From the NCBI RefSeq assembly GCF_002157145.1, contig NZ_CP021361.1, positions 62,001 to 126,000 on the forward strand: a stretch of 64,000 nt of DNA, in the 5' to 3' direction. A model generated the notes under the pieces. That model was not told the origin of the DNA. It made no database searches and worked only from the letters and a program-made list of their open reading frames with translations. Positions within the stretch are counted from its first letter, which is position 1. Each line of letters starts with the position of its first letter. This stretch comes from Acidovorax carolinensis. GTDB lineage: Bacteria > Pseudomonadota > Gammaproteobacteria > Burkholderiales > Burkholderiaceae_C. This document shows positions 16,101 through 24,511 of the stretch, piece by piece. Made by a program: the position numbers and the translations under genes.

Positions 16101-17291
16101 ATGAAGCCGCTGCAAGGCCTGCGCATACTGGACCTGTCCAGCGTGATTTTTGGCCCCCTGGCCAGCCAGATACTGGCCGACTATGGGGCCGAGGTGATCA
16201 AGATCGAGCCGCCCGAGGGCGACTCGACACGCCATACCGGCCCCTCGAAAGAGGCGGGCATGGCGGCCATGTTCCTCGGCTCCAACCGCAGCAAAAAAAG
16301 CGTGGCGCTGGACCTCAAGCAGGCCGACGCCCAAGAGGCGCTGATTGCCCTGATCGCCACGGCGGATGTGCTGATGCACAGCATGCGGCCGCAAAAGCTG
16401 GCGGCCCTGGGCCTTGCGCCCGAGGCGCTGCGCCAGCGTTTCCCGCGCCTGGTGTACGCCAGCCTGGTGGGCTTTTTGCCGGGCCCCTATGCGGGCAAAC
16501 CGGCCTATGACGACGTGATCCAGGGCATGTCGGGGCTGGCCGACCTGATGGAACGGCAGGGCGGCGAAATGCGCTACCTGCCCACCATTGCCGCCGACAA
16601 GACCTGCGCCCATGTGGCCGCGCATGCCATCCTGGCGGCGCTGTGGCAGCGCGAGCGCACGGGCGAAGGCGCGTTTGTGGAAATCCCCATGTTCGAGTCC
16701 ATGGTGGGCTTCAACCTGGTCGAGCACTACTACGGCCAGCACTTCGAGCCGCCGCTGTCGGCACCCGGCTATCCGCGGGTGCTCGCCCCCTGGCGCCGAC
16801 CCTATCGCACGGCCGACGGGGCGGTGGCGATGATGCCGTACACCAACCAACACTGGCAGCGCTTCTTCACCGAAGTGGGCGCCCCGGAACTGGCGCGCGA
16901 TGCGCGTTTTGTCGATATTGCCAGCCGCACGCGGCACATCGCCGAGCTGCTGGAACTCGCGTCGGGCTTTACCGAGCGCCACACCACGGCCCACTGGATC
17001 GCGGTGTGCGAGCGGCTGGAGATCCCCGCAGCGCCCGTGGCCCGGTTGCAGGACCTGCCGCAGGACCCGCACCTGGTGGCCACCGAATTCTTTGAAACCA
17101 TTGCCGACCCGGCCCTCGGGGAGCTGCGCTTTCCGGGCGTGCCGGTGCGTTTTGACGGGCAGCGCGCAGCCATCACCATGCCGCCCCGGCTGGGCGAACA
17201 CACCCAGGAGCTGCTGGCCCAGGCCGGGCTCAGCGATGCGCAGATCGAGGCCTTGCTGGGCACCCGCGCAGCCATTGCCCCCGCTTCTTGA
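16101..17291 (+). CDS. CaiB/BaiF family (class III) CoA-transferase
   Basis: A 396-residue class III CoA-transferase, second in this cluster and divergent from the first. The N-terminus LRILDLSSVIFGPLASQ is typical. At the position of the usual catalytic Asp the sequence reads VEIPMFESMVGF, with Glu in place of Asp, as in a known subgroup. The ATG at 16101 begins the conserved N-terminus, 28 codons inside a longer frame. It is followed after 14 bases by the MaoC-like gene, so the two are probably cotranscribed. Confidence 0.91.
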   Translation: MKPLQGLRILDLSSVIFGPLASQILADYGAEVIKIEPPEGDSTRHTGPSKEAGMAAMFLGSNRSKKSVALDLKQADAQEALIALIATADVLMHSMRPQKLAALGLAPEALRQRFPRLVYASLVGFLPGPYAGKPAYDDVIQGMSGLADLMERQGGEMRYLPTIAADKTCAHVAAHAILAALWQRERTGEGAFVEIPMFESMVGFNLVEHYYGQHFEPPLSAPGYPRVLAPWRRPYRTADGAVAMMPYTNQHWQRFFTEVGAPELARDARFVDIASRTRHIAELLELASGFTERHTTAHWIAVCERLEIPAAPVARLQDLPQDPHLVATEFFETIADPALGELRFPGVPVRFDGQRAAITMPPRLGEHTQELLAQAGLSDAQIEALLGTRAAIAPAS

Positions 17292-17305
17292 CAAGGACCG
17301 TTTCC

Positions 17306-17821
17306 ATGACGAGCCAGAACACCCCTGTGTCCCCCCAACGCCATACCGCCGCTGCGGGCGTTGACCGCACTCTGCCGCGCCTTGGACAAGGTTTTGTGTG
17401 GCAGGACCTGAGCGTGGGGCAACGCTTTCGCACCTTCCGGCGCACGGTTACCGAGACGGATCTGGTCAGCTTCATCGGCGTGACCGGCATGCTGGAGGCG
17501 ATCTTCATCGAAGACGGCTACGAAGGCGGCGCCATGGCCGGGCGGCCCGTGCCGGGGGCGCTGACCTATGCGCTCATCGAGGGCTTCATCCTGCAGACCA
17601 TGATCCAGGGCACGGGCCTGGCGATGCTGGAGCTGCACCAGAAGATTCTGGCGCCCGTGCGCGTGGGCGACACCATCGAAGCGATGGTGGAGGTGACAGA
17701 GATTCGCCCCACTTCCAAGAGCGGCCGCGCCGTCGTGACCTCGCGCATCGACGTCTTCAATCACCAGGGGGTGATGGTGATGACTTACACCGCCACCCGG
17801 CTGCTCGCCGGGCGCGCGTGA
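17306..17821 (+). CDS. MaoC-like hotdog protein with degenerate active site
   Basis: A 171-residue hotdog protein resembling MaoC dehydratases. The core GYEGGAMAGRPVPGALTYALIEG (residues 71-93, shortened here) matches the family's central helix. The hydratase-2 motif, normally GDxNPxH, reads GMLEAIF at 61-67, so both the catalytic Asp and His are missing. It may have another activity or be a non-catalytic partner. The ATG at 17306 has AAGGA 9 bases upstream; a TTG at 17288 is also open. Confidence 0.8.
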   Translation: MTSQNTPVSPQRHTAAAGVDRTLPRLGQGFVWQDLSVGQRFRTFRRTVTETDLVSFIGVTGMLEAIFIEDGYEGGAMAGRPVPGALTYALIEGFILQTMIQGTGLAMLELHQKILAPVRVGDTIEAMVEVTEIRPTSKSGRAVVTSRIDVFNHQGVMVMTYTATRLLAGRA

Positions 17822-17874
17822 ACCCATTTCCCTTGCTACGACAACTTATTACGACAACCCAGGAGACAAGCACC

Positions 17875-18897
17875 ATGAAGAAGAGCGATTCCCACCCCTC
17901 GTTGCGGCCGCAGAAGATGCGACGTTTGTGCCTGGCCCTGCTCAGCAGCGCGGCTGGTGTGGCCGCCTTAGCGCCCATGGGCTTTGCACAGGCGCAACAA
18001 AGCTACCCCAACAAGCCGATCACCCTGGTGGTGCCCTTTCCACCGGGTGGGCCCACCGACCAGGTGGCGCGGGTGCTGGCGCAGAAGCTGACCGAGCAGA
18101 TGGGCCAGTCCGTGGTGGTTGACAACAAGCCCGGGGCCAACGGCAACATCGGCGGCACGCAGGTCGCCAAGGCAGCGGGCGACGGCTACACGGTGCTCTA
18201 CAACACCTCGTCCATCACCTTGAGCCCCGCGCTCTACAAGAACCTGAGCTACGACGTTCAGAAAGACCTTGCGCCTGTGGCCCTGACCGCCGTGGTGCCG
18301 CTGGCCTTGGTGGTGCACCCGAGCATTCCCGCCAACACCGTGCGCGAGTTTGTGGAGTACGCCAGAGCCAACCCGGACAAGCTCTCTTACGGCTCGGCGG
18401 GTAATGGCAATGTGACCCACCTGGCAGCTTTCCAGTTCACCAAGAACCTTGGCATCGAGGCCACGCACGTGTCGTATCGGGGCAGCGCCCCGGCAGACGT
18501 CGACCTGGTGGCAGGCCAGATCCAGTTCATGACGGACACCATCAACTCGGTCATGCCTTTCGTGAACGACAAGCGCCTGAAGCTGCTGGCGGTCACCACC
18601 GCCAAGCGCATGTCCCTTTTCCCCAACGTGCCCACGCTGGCAGAAACCGTGATGCCCGGCTTTGAAGCAGGTGCCTGGCAGGGCGTCATGGTGCCGGCCA
18701 AAACCCCCCCGGAGGTGGTGCAGCGCCTGAACGCCGAGATCAACAAGGCATTGCAGAGCGACGAGGTGCGCGCCAAGCTGGCCATCCAAGGCGCCGAGCC
18801 CCTGGGTTCTACGCCTGAGGAATATCGCACCTACATCGGCAAGGAACTCCAGCGCTGGGCGGGGGTGGTGAAGTCGACGGGCATCAAGCTCGATTGA
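17875..18897 (+). CDS. Bug/TctC-family periplasmic solute receptor
   Basis: A 340-residue receptor with an unusually long N-terminal extension before a signal peptide (cleavage near FAQAQQ, about residues 38-40). The mature part opens SYPNKPITLVVPFPPGGPTD and includes GANGNIGG and DGYTVLYNTS. It is the last gene of the catabolic run, 53 bases after the MaoC-like gene, with AGGAGA upstream. As a second receptor it may bind a different acid from the one at 10573. No transporter membrane subunits are adjacent. Confidence 0.93.
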   Translation: MKKSDSHPSLRPQKMRRLCLALLSSAAGVAALAPMGFAQAQQSYPNKPITLVVPFPPGGPTDQVARVLAQKLTEQMGQSVVVDNKPGANGNIGGTQVAKAAGDGYTVLYNTSSITLSPALYKNLSYDVQKDLAPVALTAVVPLALVVHPSIPANTVREFVEYARANPDKLSYGSAGNGNVTHLAAFQFTKNLGIEATHVSYRGSAPADVDLVAGQIQFMTDTINSVMPFVNDKRLKLLAVTTAKRMSLFPNVPTLAETVMPGFEAGAWQGVMVPAKTPPEVVQRLNAEINKALQSDEVRAKLAIQGAEPLGSTPEEYRTYIGKELQRWAGVVKSTGIKLD

Positions 18898-18907
18898 GTG
18901 GCAAGGG

Positions 18908-18935
18908 GCAGGGCCAGATACTGCGCCGGCCCTGC
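18908..18935 (+). terminator. Possible hairpin after the catabolic run
   Basis: GCAGGGCC (18908-18915) pairs perfectly with GGCCCTGC (18928-18935) just after the Bug gene stop. There is no T-run, so intrinsic termination is uncertain. Confidence 0.35.
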
Positions 18936-19138
18936 ATGCAAGGGGCCGTCGCTACGGCCTGCCGGCCGAGAGCCGCCGCCGTGCGCATGAAGCAGGCTCA
19001 CAACAACCCCATGGGCCGCCAGCGCGCGGCGACCGCAGCCTGAGCATGTAGGACGGCGGCGCGCAACGCCAGGCCGGCAGTCGGTGCGCCGCATAATGGT
19101 TTCCCCCGCGCCATGTGCCGCACCCTGGAGACCTGCCC

Positions 19139-19768
19139 ATGCCGACCCCACCCCCAGCGCCCAAGCGCTTTTCGATGATCCGCGAGTTCCACCTGGCGGA
19201 CTGGTTCACGCTGGGTAACGCGGTCTGCGGCGTGGGTGCCTTGTTCTCGGTGATGTCGTACCTGGAGACCAGCGATGTGCTCCATATTTACTTCGCCTGC
19301 GCCCTCGTACTGGCTGCGCTGATCTTTGACGTGTTCGATGGGCGCATCGCCCGCTGGCGCCAGAAAAGCTCGGCCATGGGCCGTGAGCTCGACTCGCTGG
19401 CCGACGTGATCTCGTTCGGCGTGGCGCCCGCCATCATTGCCTATGGCTGCGGCATGCAGGGGCTTTATGACCGTATCGTGCTGGCGTACTTTGTGGCCTG
19501 CGGCGTCTCGCGCCTGGCGCGCTACAACGTCACGGCCGAAACGCTCTCCGGCGACGACGGCAAGGTGAAATATTTCGAGGGCACGCCTATCCCCACCTCC
19601 ATCGTGCTCGTGGGGCTGCTGGCCCTGGCCGGCTATTTGGGCGCCGTGCGCGAGCACCTGTGGTTTGGCAAGGTGCTGATTGGCGGCTTCACACTGCACC
19701 CGCTGGTGCTGCTGTTTGCGCTGTCGGGCTCGCTGATGATCAGCCGCATCCGTATTCCCAAGCTCTAG
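19139..19768 (+). CDS. pssA: CDP-diacylglycerol-serine O-phosphatidyltransferase
   Basis: A 209-residue inner-membrane enzyme that makes phosphatidylserine from CDP-diacylglycerol and serine, the first step to phosphatidylethanolamine. The CDP-alcohol phosphotransferase motif DGx2ARx8Gx3Dx3D is complete at DGRIARWRQKSSAMGRELD followed by SLAD. Several hydrophobic helices surround it. The ATG at 19139 is 8 codons into a slightly longer frame and precedes a proline-rich N-terminus. It is a stand-alone gene downstream of the catabolic run. Confidence 0.93.
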   Translation: MPTPPPAPKRFSMIREFHLADWFTLGNAVCGVGALFSVMSYLETSDVLHIYFACALVLAALIFDVFDGRIARWRQKSSAMGRELDSLADVISFGVAPAIIAYGCGMQGLYDRIVLAYFVACGVSRLARYNVTAETLSGDDGKVKYFEGTPIPTSIVLVGLLALAGYLGAVREHLWFGKVLIGGFTLHPLVLLFALSGSLMISRIRIPKL

Positions 19769-19818
19769 GTTCACATTCACAAAGCCCCCCGGAGCATCGG
19801 GCGGGCGGCGGTAGTAGC

Positions 19819-19872
19819 GGTTTTGCTCTTAAAAAGAGAGTGGTTAACGCTTATTTATCAAGCGCTAGCGGT
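19819..19872 (+). repeat. AGCGCTT-core repeat between pssA and the GGDEF-EAL gene
   Basis: TTAACGCTTATTTATC followed by AAGCGCTAGCGG matches the consensus of the dispersed repeat. It lies between two convergent genes, where it could act in transcript termination. Confidence 0.6.
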
Positions 19873-19892
19873 AATTCCGAACCCGATAACTG

Positions 19893-21611
19893 CTAAGCAA
19901 AATAGCGCTGCTCCAATGCGGACGGGCGGGTGGGACCGCCGAGCATGCGAGAAATATCCGCCGCTGGCAGGGCCTTGGCGAACAACCAGCCCTGGTAGCT
20001 TTCGCACCCATTGCTGCGCAGGAACGCCAGTTGCGCGGCTTCTTCCACGCCTTCCGCCACCACCGGCAGGCCCAGGGTGTGGGCCATCGCGATCACGGCG
20101 CGCACCAGCACGGCATCATGGTCGTTGTGCGTGACCTGGCGGATGAACTCGCGGTCGATCTTCAGGCGCGACACCGGCAGCTGGCGCAGATAAGACAGCG
20201 ATGAGTAGCCGGTGCCAAAATCGTCCAGCGCAATGCTGAAGCCCAAAGCGCAAAGCCGGTCAAACACCTGGTGCGCCGTCTTGGGGTCGGCCATGGCCTC
20301 GGTCTCGGTGATCTCCAGTTCGATCAACTCGGCGCGTGTGCCGTGCAGGTCGAGTAATTGCTGCAGCCTTGTTGGCAGCTGTGCCTGGCGAAATTGCTGT
20401 GCTGACAGGTTGACCGAAACGCGCATGGGTGTACCGTTGTCATCCCACTCGGCAGCCTGGCGGCAAGCGGTCTCCAGCACCCAGTCGCCCAGTGGGTGGA
20501 TCAGGCCGGTGGATACGGCGACGGGAATGAAGCGATCGGGCGCCACGGTCCCCAGTTCGGCATCGTGCCAACGCAGCAGCGCCTCCATGCCCACGATGCT
20601 TCCCGTGCTCACATCCACCTGGGGCTGGTAGTGCAGTTCGAGTGCCTGTGTTTCGACGGCGCGCTTGAGCCGTTCGTGCAATTGGCTGCGCTGGCTCAGG
20701 GCTTCACTCATTTCGGGCCGGTACACGGCATGCATGCCCCGTCCGTGGGCCTTGGCCGCATACATGGCCATGTCGGCAAAGCGCATCAGCGTGCCCGAGT
20801 CCTGTGCATCCTCGGGGAAAGCGGTAATACCGATGCTGGCGCCCAGGCTGACTTCTCCCATCTTGAGCTGGCAGCGCGCCGACAGGCTGCGCTGCAGCTT
20901 CTGTGCGACCTGGAGCACATGGTCCATCGATGGCACATCGGGCAGCAGCACCGTGAACTCGTCACCGCCCAGCCGGGCAATCACATCGCCCGCGCGCAAG
21001 CCACTGCGCAGCCTGCGCGCCACCTCGATCAGCACCTGGTCGCCTGCAGCATGGCCGTGGGAATCGTTGATGTCCTTGAACTCGTCGAGGTCGAGCAGCA
21101 AGAGCGCCATCATCCGGCCACTGCGCCGTGCCCGCTGGATGGCCTGCTCGAAATGCTGCAGGAACATCCACCGGTTCACCAGCCCCGTGAGCCCATCGTG
21201 CGTGGCTTGGTAGTGCATGTCTTCCTGCATGCGTTTTACCTCGGTCATGTCGCGCATGTACACCACCGCTGCCGAGCGGTCGTCCATGGTGCAGTGCCCC
21301 AGGGCGATGTCGATGGGCACCGACTGGCCGTCCTTGCGCAGCAGTTGCAGCTGACTGACCATGCCCATGGGCCGCGAAACGGGGTGCAGAAAAAAACTCT
21401 TCACCAGATGGTTGTGCTTGCTGCGCATGTGCGGGGGCAGGAACACGCTGACCGATTGGCCTGACAGTTCGTCGGGGCTGTAGCCGGTCAGCAGCTCGGT
21501 GGCCGGGTTGGCCTTGAGGATGGTGCCGGTGTCATCCACGATCAGGATGCCGTCCGGCGCGGCTTCCAGTGCGGCCAGGGCGAGGGCTTCTTCGTTGGAA
21601 GTTTGCTCCAT
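19893..21611 (-). CDS. PAS-GGDEF-EAL cyclic-di-GMP signalling protein
   Basis: A 572-residue protein with a PAS sensor domain (about 10-125), a GGDEF diguanylate cyclase domain (about 135-300) and an EAL phosphodiesterase domain (about 310-560). The active motif GGDEF is intact, and an RAGD inhibitory site lies five residues before it. The EAL side has EALLRW, NLSAQQF, EITETEAM, LDDFGTGYSSL, KIDREFI and AEGVE, so it looks catalytically complete. The ATG at 21611 is 1 base after the stop codon of the upstream chemoreceptor gene, so the two are translationally coupled and may sense the same cue. Confidence 0.94.
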   Translation of the reverse strand: MEQTSNEEALALAALEAAPDGILIVDDTGTILKANPATELLTGYSPDELSGQSVSVFLPPHMRSKHNHLVKSFFLHPVSRPMGMVSQLQLLRKDGQSVPIDIALGHCTMDDRSAAVVYMRDMTEVKRMQEDMHYQATHDGLTGLVNRWMFLQHFEQAIQRARRSGRMMALLLLDLDEFKDINDSHGHAAGDQVLIEVARRLRSGLRAGDVIARLGGDEFTVLLPDVPSMDHVLQVAQKLQRSLSARCQLKMGEVSLGASIGITAFPEDAQDSGTLMRFADMAMYAAKAHGRGMHAVYRPEMSEALSQRSQLHERLKRAVETQALELHYQPQVDVSTGSIVGMEALLRWHDAELGTVAPDRFIPVAVSTGLIHPLGDWVLETACRQAAEWDDNGTPMRVSVNLSAQQFRQAQLPTRLQQLLDLHGTRAELIELEITETEAMADPKTAHQVFDRLCALGFSIALDDFGTGYSSLSYLRQLPVSRLKIDREFIRQVTHNDHDAVLVRAVIAMAHTLGLPVVAEGVEEAAQLAFLRSNGCESYQGWLFAKALPAADISRMLGGPTRPSALEQRYFA

Positions 21612-21612
21612 C

Positions 21613-23163
21613 TCACACCCCTTGCCGGAACACCGACGCGGCCTCGTCAAGGCGCTGGGCCTGCTCGCCCAGCACCTGGCTCAGTTGGGCGTTGTGCTCC
21701 ACCTGTGCCGCATTGAGTTGGGCCATTTGCTCCAGTTGCACGAGCGACTGGTTGATCTGGGCCACGCCATGCGCCTGCTCCTTACTGGCCAGGCGAATGT
21801 TTTCCATCATGGCGGCCACACGCTCAACGACCTGCACGGCTTTGGTCAGCGTGTCGCCGGCCGAGGTCACGGTGCGGTTGCCCGCATCGATCTGCGCGGT
21901 CGATGCGTCGATGAGTTGCCTGATTTCTTTGGCGGCGTTCGCACTTTTGATGGACAGCGATCGCACTTCCGACGCCACGACCGCAAAACCCTTGCCATGC
22001 TCGCCCGCGCGGGCCGCCTCGACCGCAGCGTTGAGTGCGAGGATGTTGGTCTGAAACGCAATGGAGTCAATCAGGCTGGTGATGTCGGCCACCTTCTGGC
22101 TCGATGCCGAGACGCCGCGCATGTTCTCCTGGGCCTGCGCCACGAGGGCGGCACTTTGCGAAGCCACCCGAACCGCCTGCGCCGCCATCTGCGCTGCCTG
22201 TGCGGCGGTCTCGCTGTTGCTGCTGATGGTGGTGGCCAGCTGTTCGTTGGCGGCGGCTGTTTCTTCGACGCTGGCAGCGGCCTCGCGGGTGCGCTGGGCC
22301 AGTTTTTCATTGCCCTGCTGCAAATCGTCCGCACCGCTGCGCACACGCACCACCTTGCCCTGGATATCGCCCACCAGCGCGACCAGGTTGAGCGATGCCT
22401 GCTCTATGCCGCGCATCAAGGTGCCGATCTCGTCGCAGCGGTTCAGGAACAAGGGCTCGGCGCGCTGGCCGCTGGCCACCGCCTGCGCTTGCGCCATGAG
22501 CTGTTGCAGCGGCCCGTGTACCGCCGTGCGCAGCCACCAGCCGCTGAACAGCACGGCCAGCGTCCACCCCGCCAGCGCAGGCCATTGCGATGCCGCCTGC
22601 GCCCCCATCGACACCATGCCTGCAGCACCCGTTAACCACAAGGCCACAAGCCCCAGGCGCATGCGTGTGGCCAGGGAAACGAAGCGCCAGCGGGTGTACC
22701 AGCCCAGCAGGCTCTTGCGCACCACCTGGCCACGCCGCAGGCCGACCTTGCGGCTTCCCGTGCGTATGTCTCGGTAGACCTCTTCGTGCGCGGCCACGCT
22801 GTCGCGGTCGGGCCGGGTGCGCACCGACAGGTAGCCGGTCACTTCACCCCGCTGGCGGATGGGCGCGGCGTTGGCCCGCACCCAGTAGTGGTCGCCATCC
22901 TTGCGGCGGTTCTTGACCAATGCCGTCCAGGTGCGACCGCTCTGGATGGTGCTCCACATGTCATCAAACGCTGCGGGCGGCATGTCGGGGTGCCGCACCA
23001 GGTTGTGGGCCTTGCCATACAGTTCGTCGCGCTCAAAGCCGCTGCAGGCGATGAAAGCGTCGTTGGCATAGGTGATGCGCCCCTTCAGATCGGTGGCAGA
23101 CAGCAAGGTCTCGTGCTCGCCTACCGGGTACTCACGCTGCGTAACGGGGCCATTGTTTTTCAT
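21613..23163 (-). CDS. Aer-like PAS-domain methyl-accepting chemotaxis protein
   Basis: A 516-residue chemoreceptor. The N-terminal PAS domain (about 15-115, with [15 protein letters not shown]) resembles Aer, which senses redox or energy state through FAD. Two hydrophobic segments follow at about 165-205, then a HAMP-like linker and a long coiled signalling domain with the hairpin tip [20 protein letters not shown]. No periplasmic ligand domain is present, so sensing is cytoplasmic. It is the first gene of a pair with the GGDEF-EAL protein and has a CRP-like palindrome about 160 bases upstream. Confidence 0.93.
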   Translation of the reverse strand: MKNNGPVTQREYPVGEHETLLSATDLKGRITYANDAFIACSGFERDELYGKAHNLVRHPDMPPAAFDDMWSTIQSGRTWTALVKNRRKDGDHYWVRANAAPIRQRGEVTGYLSVRTRPDRDSVAAHEEVYRDIRTGSRKVGLRRGQVVRKSLLGWYTRWRFVSLATRMRLGLVALWLTGAAGMVSMGAQAASQWPALAGWTLAVLFSGWWLRTAVHGPLQQLMAQAQAVASGQRAEPLFLNRCDEIGTLMRGIEQASLNLVALVGDIQGKVVRVRSGADDLQQGNEKLAQRTREAAASVEETAAANEQLATTISSNSETAAQAAQMAAQAVRVASQSAALVAQAQENMRGVSASSQKVADITSLIDSIAFQTNILALNAAVEAARAGEHGKGFAVVASEVRSLSIKSANAAKEIRQLIDASTAQIDAGNRTVTSAGDTLTKAVQVVERVAAMMENIRLASKEQAHGVAQINQSLVQLEQMAQLNAAQVEHNAQLSQVLGEQAQRLDEAASVFRQGV

Positions 23164-23322
23164 GGGAGAGAAGCTCGGTGAACATTCTTGGCATCAAGCG
23201 AAACCATCGGGCCTTGGCATGGCGCCGCGGCAGCGGCAGCGGCAGTTGAAAAACCATTGTGTGAAGTTGTTACTTCAGGTGATAGAGGGTATCCGACCGG
23301 TTTGCCCTGTATCTGAACCTGA

Positions 23323-23337
23323 TGTGATTCATGTCAC
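23323..23337. promoter_or_regulatory. CRP-like palindrome TGTGA-N6-TCAC
   Basis: TGTGATTCATGTCAC matches the CRP/Vfr consensus half-sites TGTGA and TCACA except for the last base. It lies in the 256-base gap between the FNR-like gene and the chemoreceptor gene, 160 bases upstream of the latter. Confidence 0.5.
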
Positions 23338-23419
23338 CGGAAATTGCCTGTTCTGTGCAGAATAAGCGGCACTACCTGGCACGCAGCAAAGCGCCCGCCT
23401 GGCCGGCGTGCGCAGTGGC

Positions 23420-24151
23420 TCATTGCGGCAGTGGTGGATTCGGCGCTTTGATGGTCTGAGCCAGTTGGGGCACATTGAGGTCGCAGTAATAGCGGCCATG
23501 GCGGCTCACGTTGCCCTCTTTTTCGAGGCGCGCAAATGCCCGGGTGATCGACTCGCGTGTGGTGCCCAGCAGGTCGGCCAGGATGGTCTGTTTCGGAAGG
23601 CGCACACGCAGGCTGCTTTGAAGGTCGCTCAGGTGCAGCAGAGCGCCCGCCAGTTGCCGCGCCACGCTGTCGCCGCTGCTCAGTTGGTACCAGTTGCAAT
23701 GGCTCTCGATCGCAAGTGCCATCGCCTCGGACAGATGGCCCAGAAAAACCGGGTCTTCGAGCAGCCCGCTGCGCCTTAGTGCTGCGGCAGGCAGCTCACA
23801 ATACCGGCCGTCCAGAATGCCGATTTGTGTGACCGGATTCGGCCGGCCCAGCAGTCCAAAGCTGCCTATTACCGTGCCGCGCCCGAAAACGCCGATCGAT
23901 TGGTGGTCGCCGTAGCGTGACTCGCGGCGCAGCAGGGTGGCACCTGATTTGATGATGCGTATGGCTGTGGAGGTTGATCCTTGCACCTCCAGCACATCGC
24001 CCGCGCGAAAGCTGTGTTCCTTGAGTTGAAGTTCGGCCACTCGATCGCCCTGGATGCGGGTCACCGGGCACGGCTGCTGCGCACAGCAGTGCCGACAGTA
24101 TTGGGGCACGAGCGCAGCGGTCTCTGTTACGTCCGTGGAACGGGCGGTCAT
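23420..24151 (-). CDS. FNR-like Crp/Fnr-family regulator with a complete cysteine set
   Basis: A 243-residue regulator with a cyclic-nucleotide-binding fold (about 40-150) and a winged helix near residues 190-225. The N-terminus has C19-x2-C22-x5-C28, the exact spacing of the E. coli FNR cluster ligands, and a fourth Cys118 in YCELP corresponds to FNR Cys122 in its VCEIP context. An extra Cys23 sits next to Cys22. The recognition helix reads TRESITR, keeping the Glu and Arg that read TTGAT half-sites in FNR. An oxygen-labile [4Fe-4S] cluster is inferred. It lies beside an Aer-like receptor. Confidence 0.9.
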   Translation of the reverse strand: MTARSTDVTETAALVPQYCRHCCAQQPCPVTRIQGDRVAELQLKEHSFRAGDVLEVQGSTSTAIRIIKSGATLLRRESRYGDHQSIGVFGRGTVIGSFGLLGRPNPVTQIGILDGRYCELPAAALRRSGLLEDPVFLGHLSEAMALAIESHCNWYQLSSGDSVARQLAGALLHLSDLQSSLRVRLPKQTILADLLGTTRESITRAFARLEKEGNVSRHGRYYCDLNVPQLAQTIKAPNPPLPQ

Positions 24152-24352
24152 GGCCGGCGCAGACCGGTGGGGCGAGGCGTCAGGAAGTGGGTGGTGGGTG
24201 TGTACATGGTTCCTGCAATGCGCAAGTAGTCGGGCATGGGATGGGGCGCTTGATGCGTGCGCCTGTAAAAAAATGCGCGCATTGGCGCCGGTCCAGTCGC
24301 GAAATCTCAGGTTTTATGGGCGCACATCGTGTTTTGACGGATCGTACCAATG

Positions 24353-24367
24353 GTGACATCTTGTCAC
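24353..24367. promoter_or_regulatory. Perfect palindrome GTGACA-TCT-TGTCAC
   Basis: Two 6-base arms with a 3-base centre, about 200 bases upstream of the FNR-like gene. It could be an operator for a dimeric regulator; no consensus assignment is possible. Confidence 0.4.
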
Positions 24368-24400
24368 ATCTAGGGTAGTGTGCGCCGATGGTTATGCAAT

Positions 24401-24451
24401 TGCTATTAAAAAATAGCTTGAAGCGCTATTTATCGAAGGGCGGATTCAAGT
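24401..24451 (+). repeat. Degenerate AGCGCTT-core repeat
   Basis: TGCTATTAAAAAATAGCTTG, then AAGCGCTATTTATCGAAGGG, match the left flank and core of the other copies but lack a matching right arm. Confidence 0.5.
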
Positions 24452-24511
24452 CCAAGTGCAACAAATATTCATTAATGCACTGGGCAGTTTCAAATCCAAT
24501 ATTCGTGCCCA

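Larger units (their letters stand above)
24152..24511. other. 360-base non-coding stretch upstream of the FNR-like gene
   Basis: No convincing gene is seen. It holds a perfect palindrome at 24353-24367 and a degenerate AGCGCTT repeat copy near 24401-24451, and is otherwise AT-richer than its neighbours toward its right end. The promoter of the FNR-like gene must lie in its left part. Confidence 0.6.
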
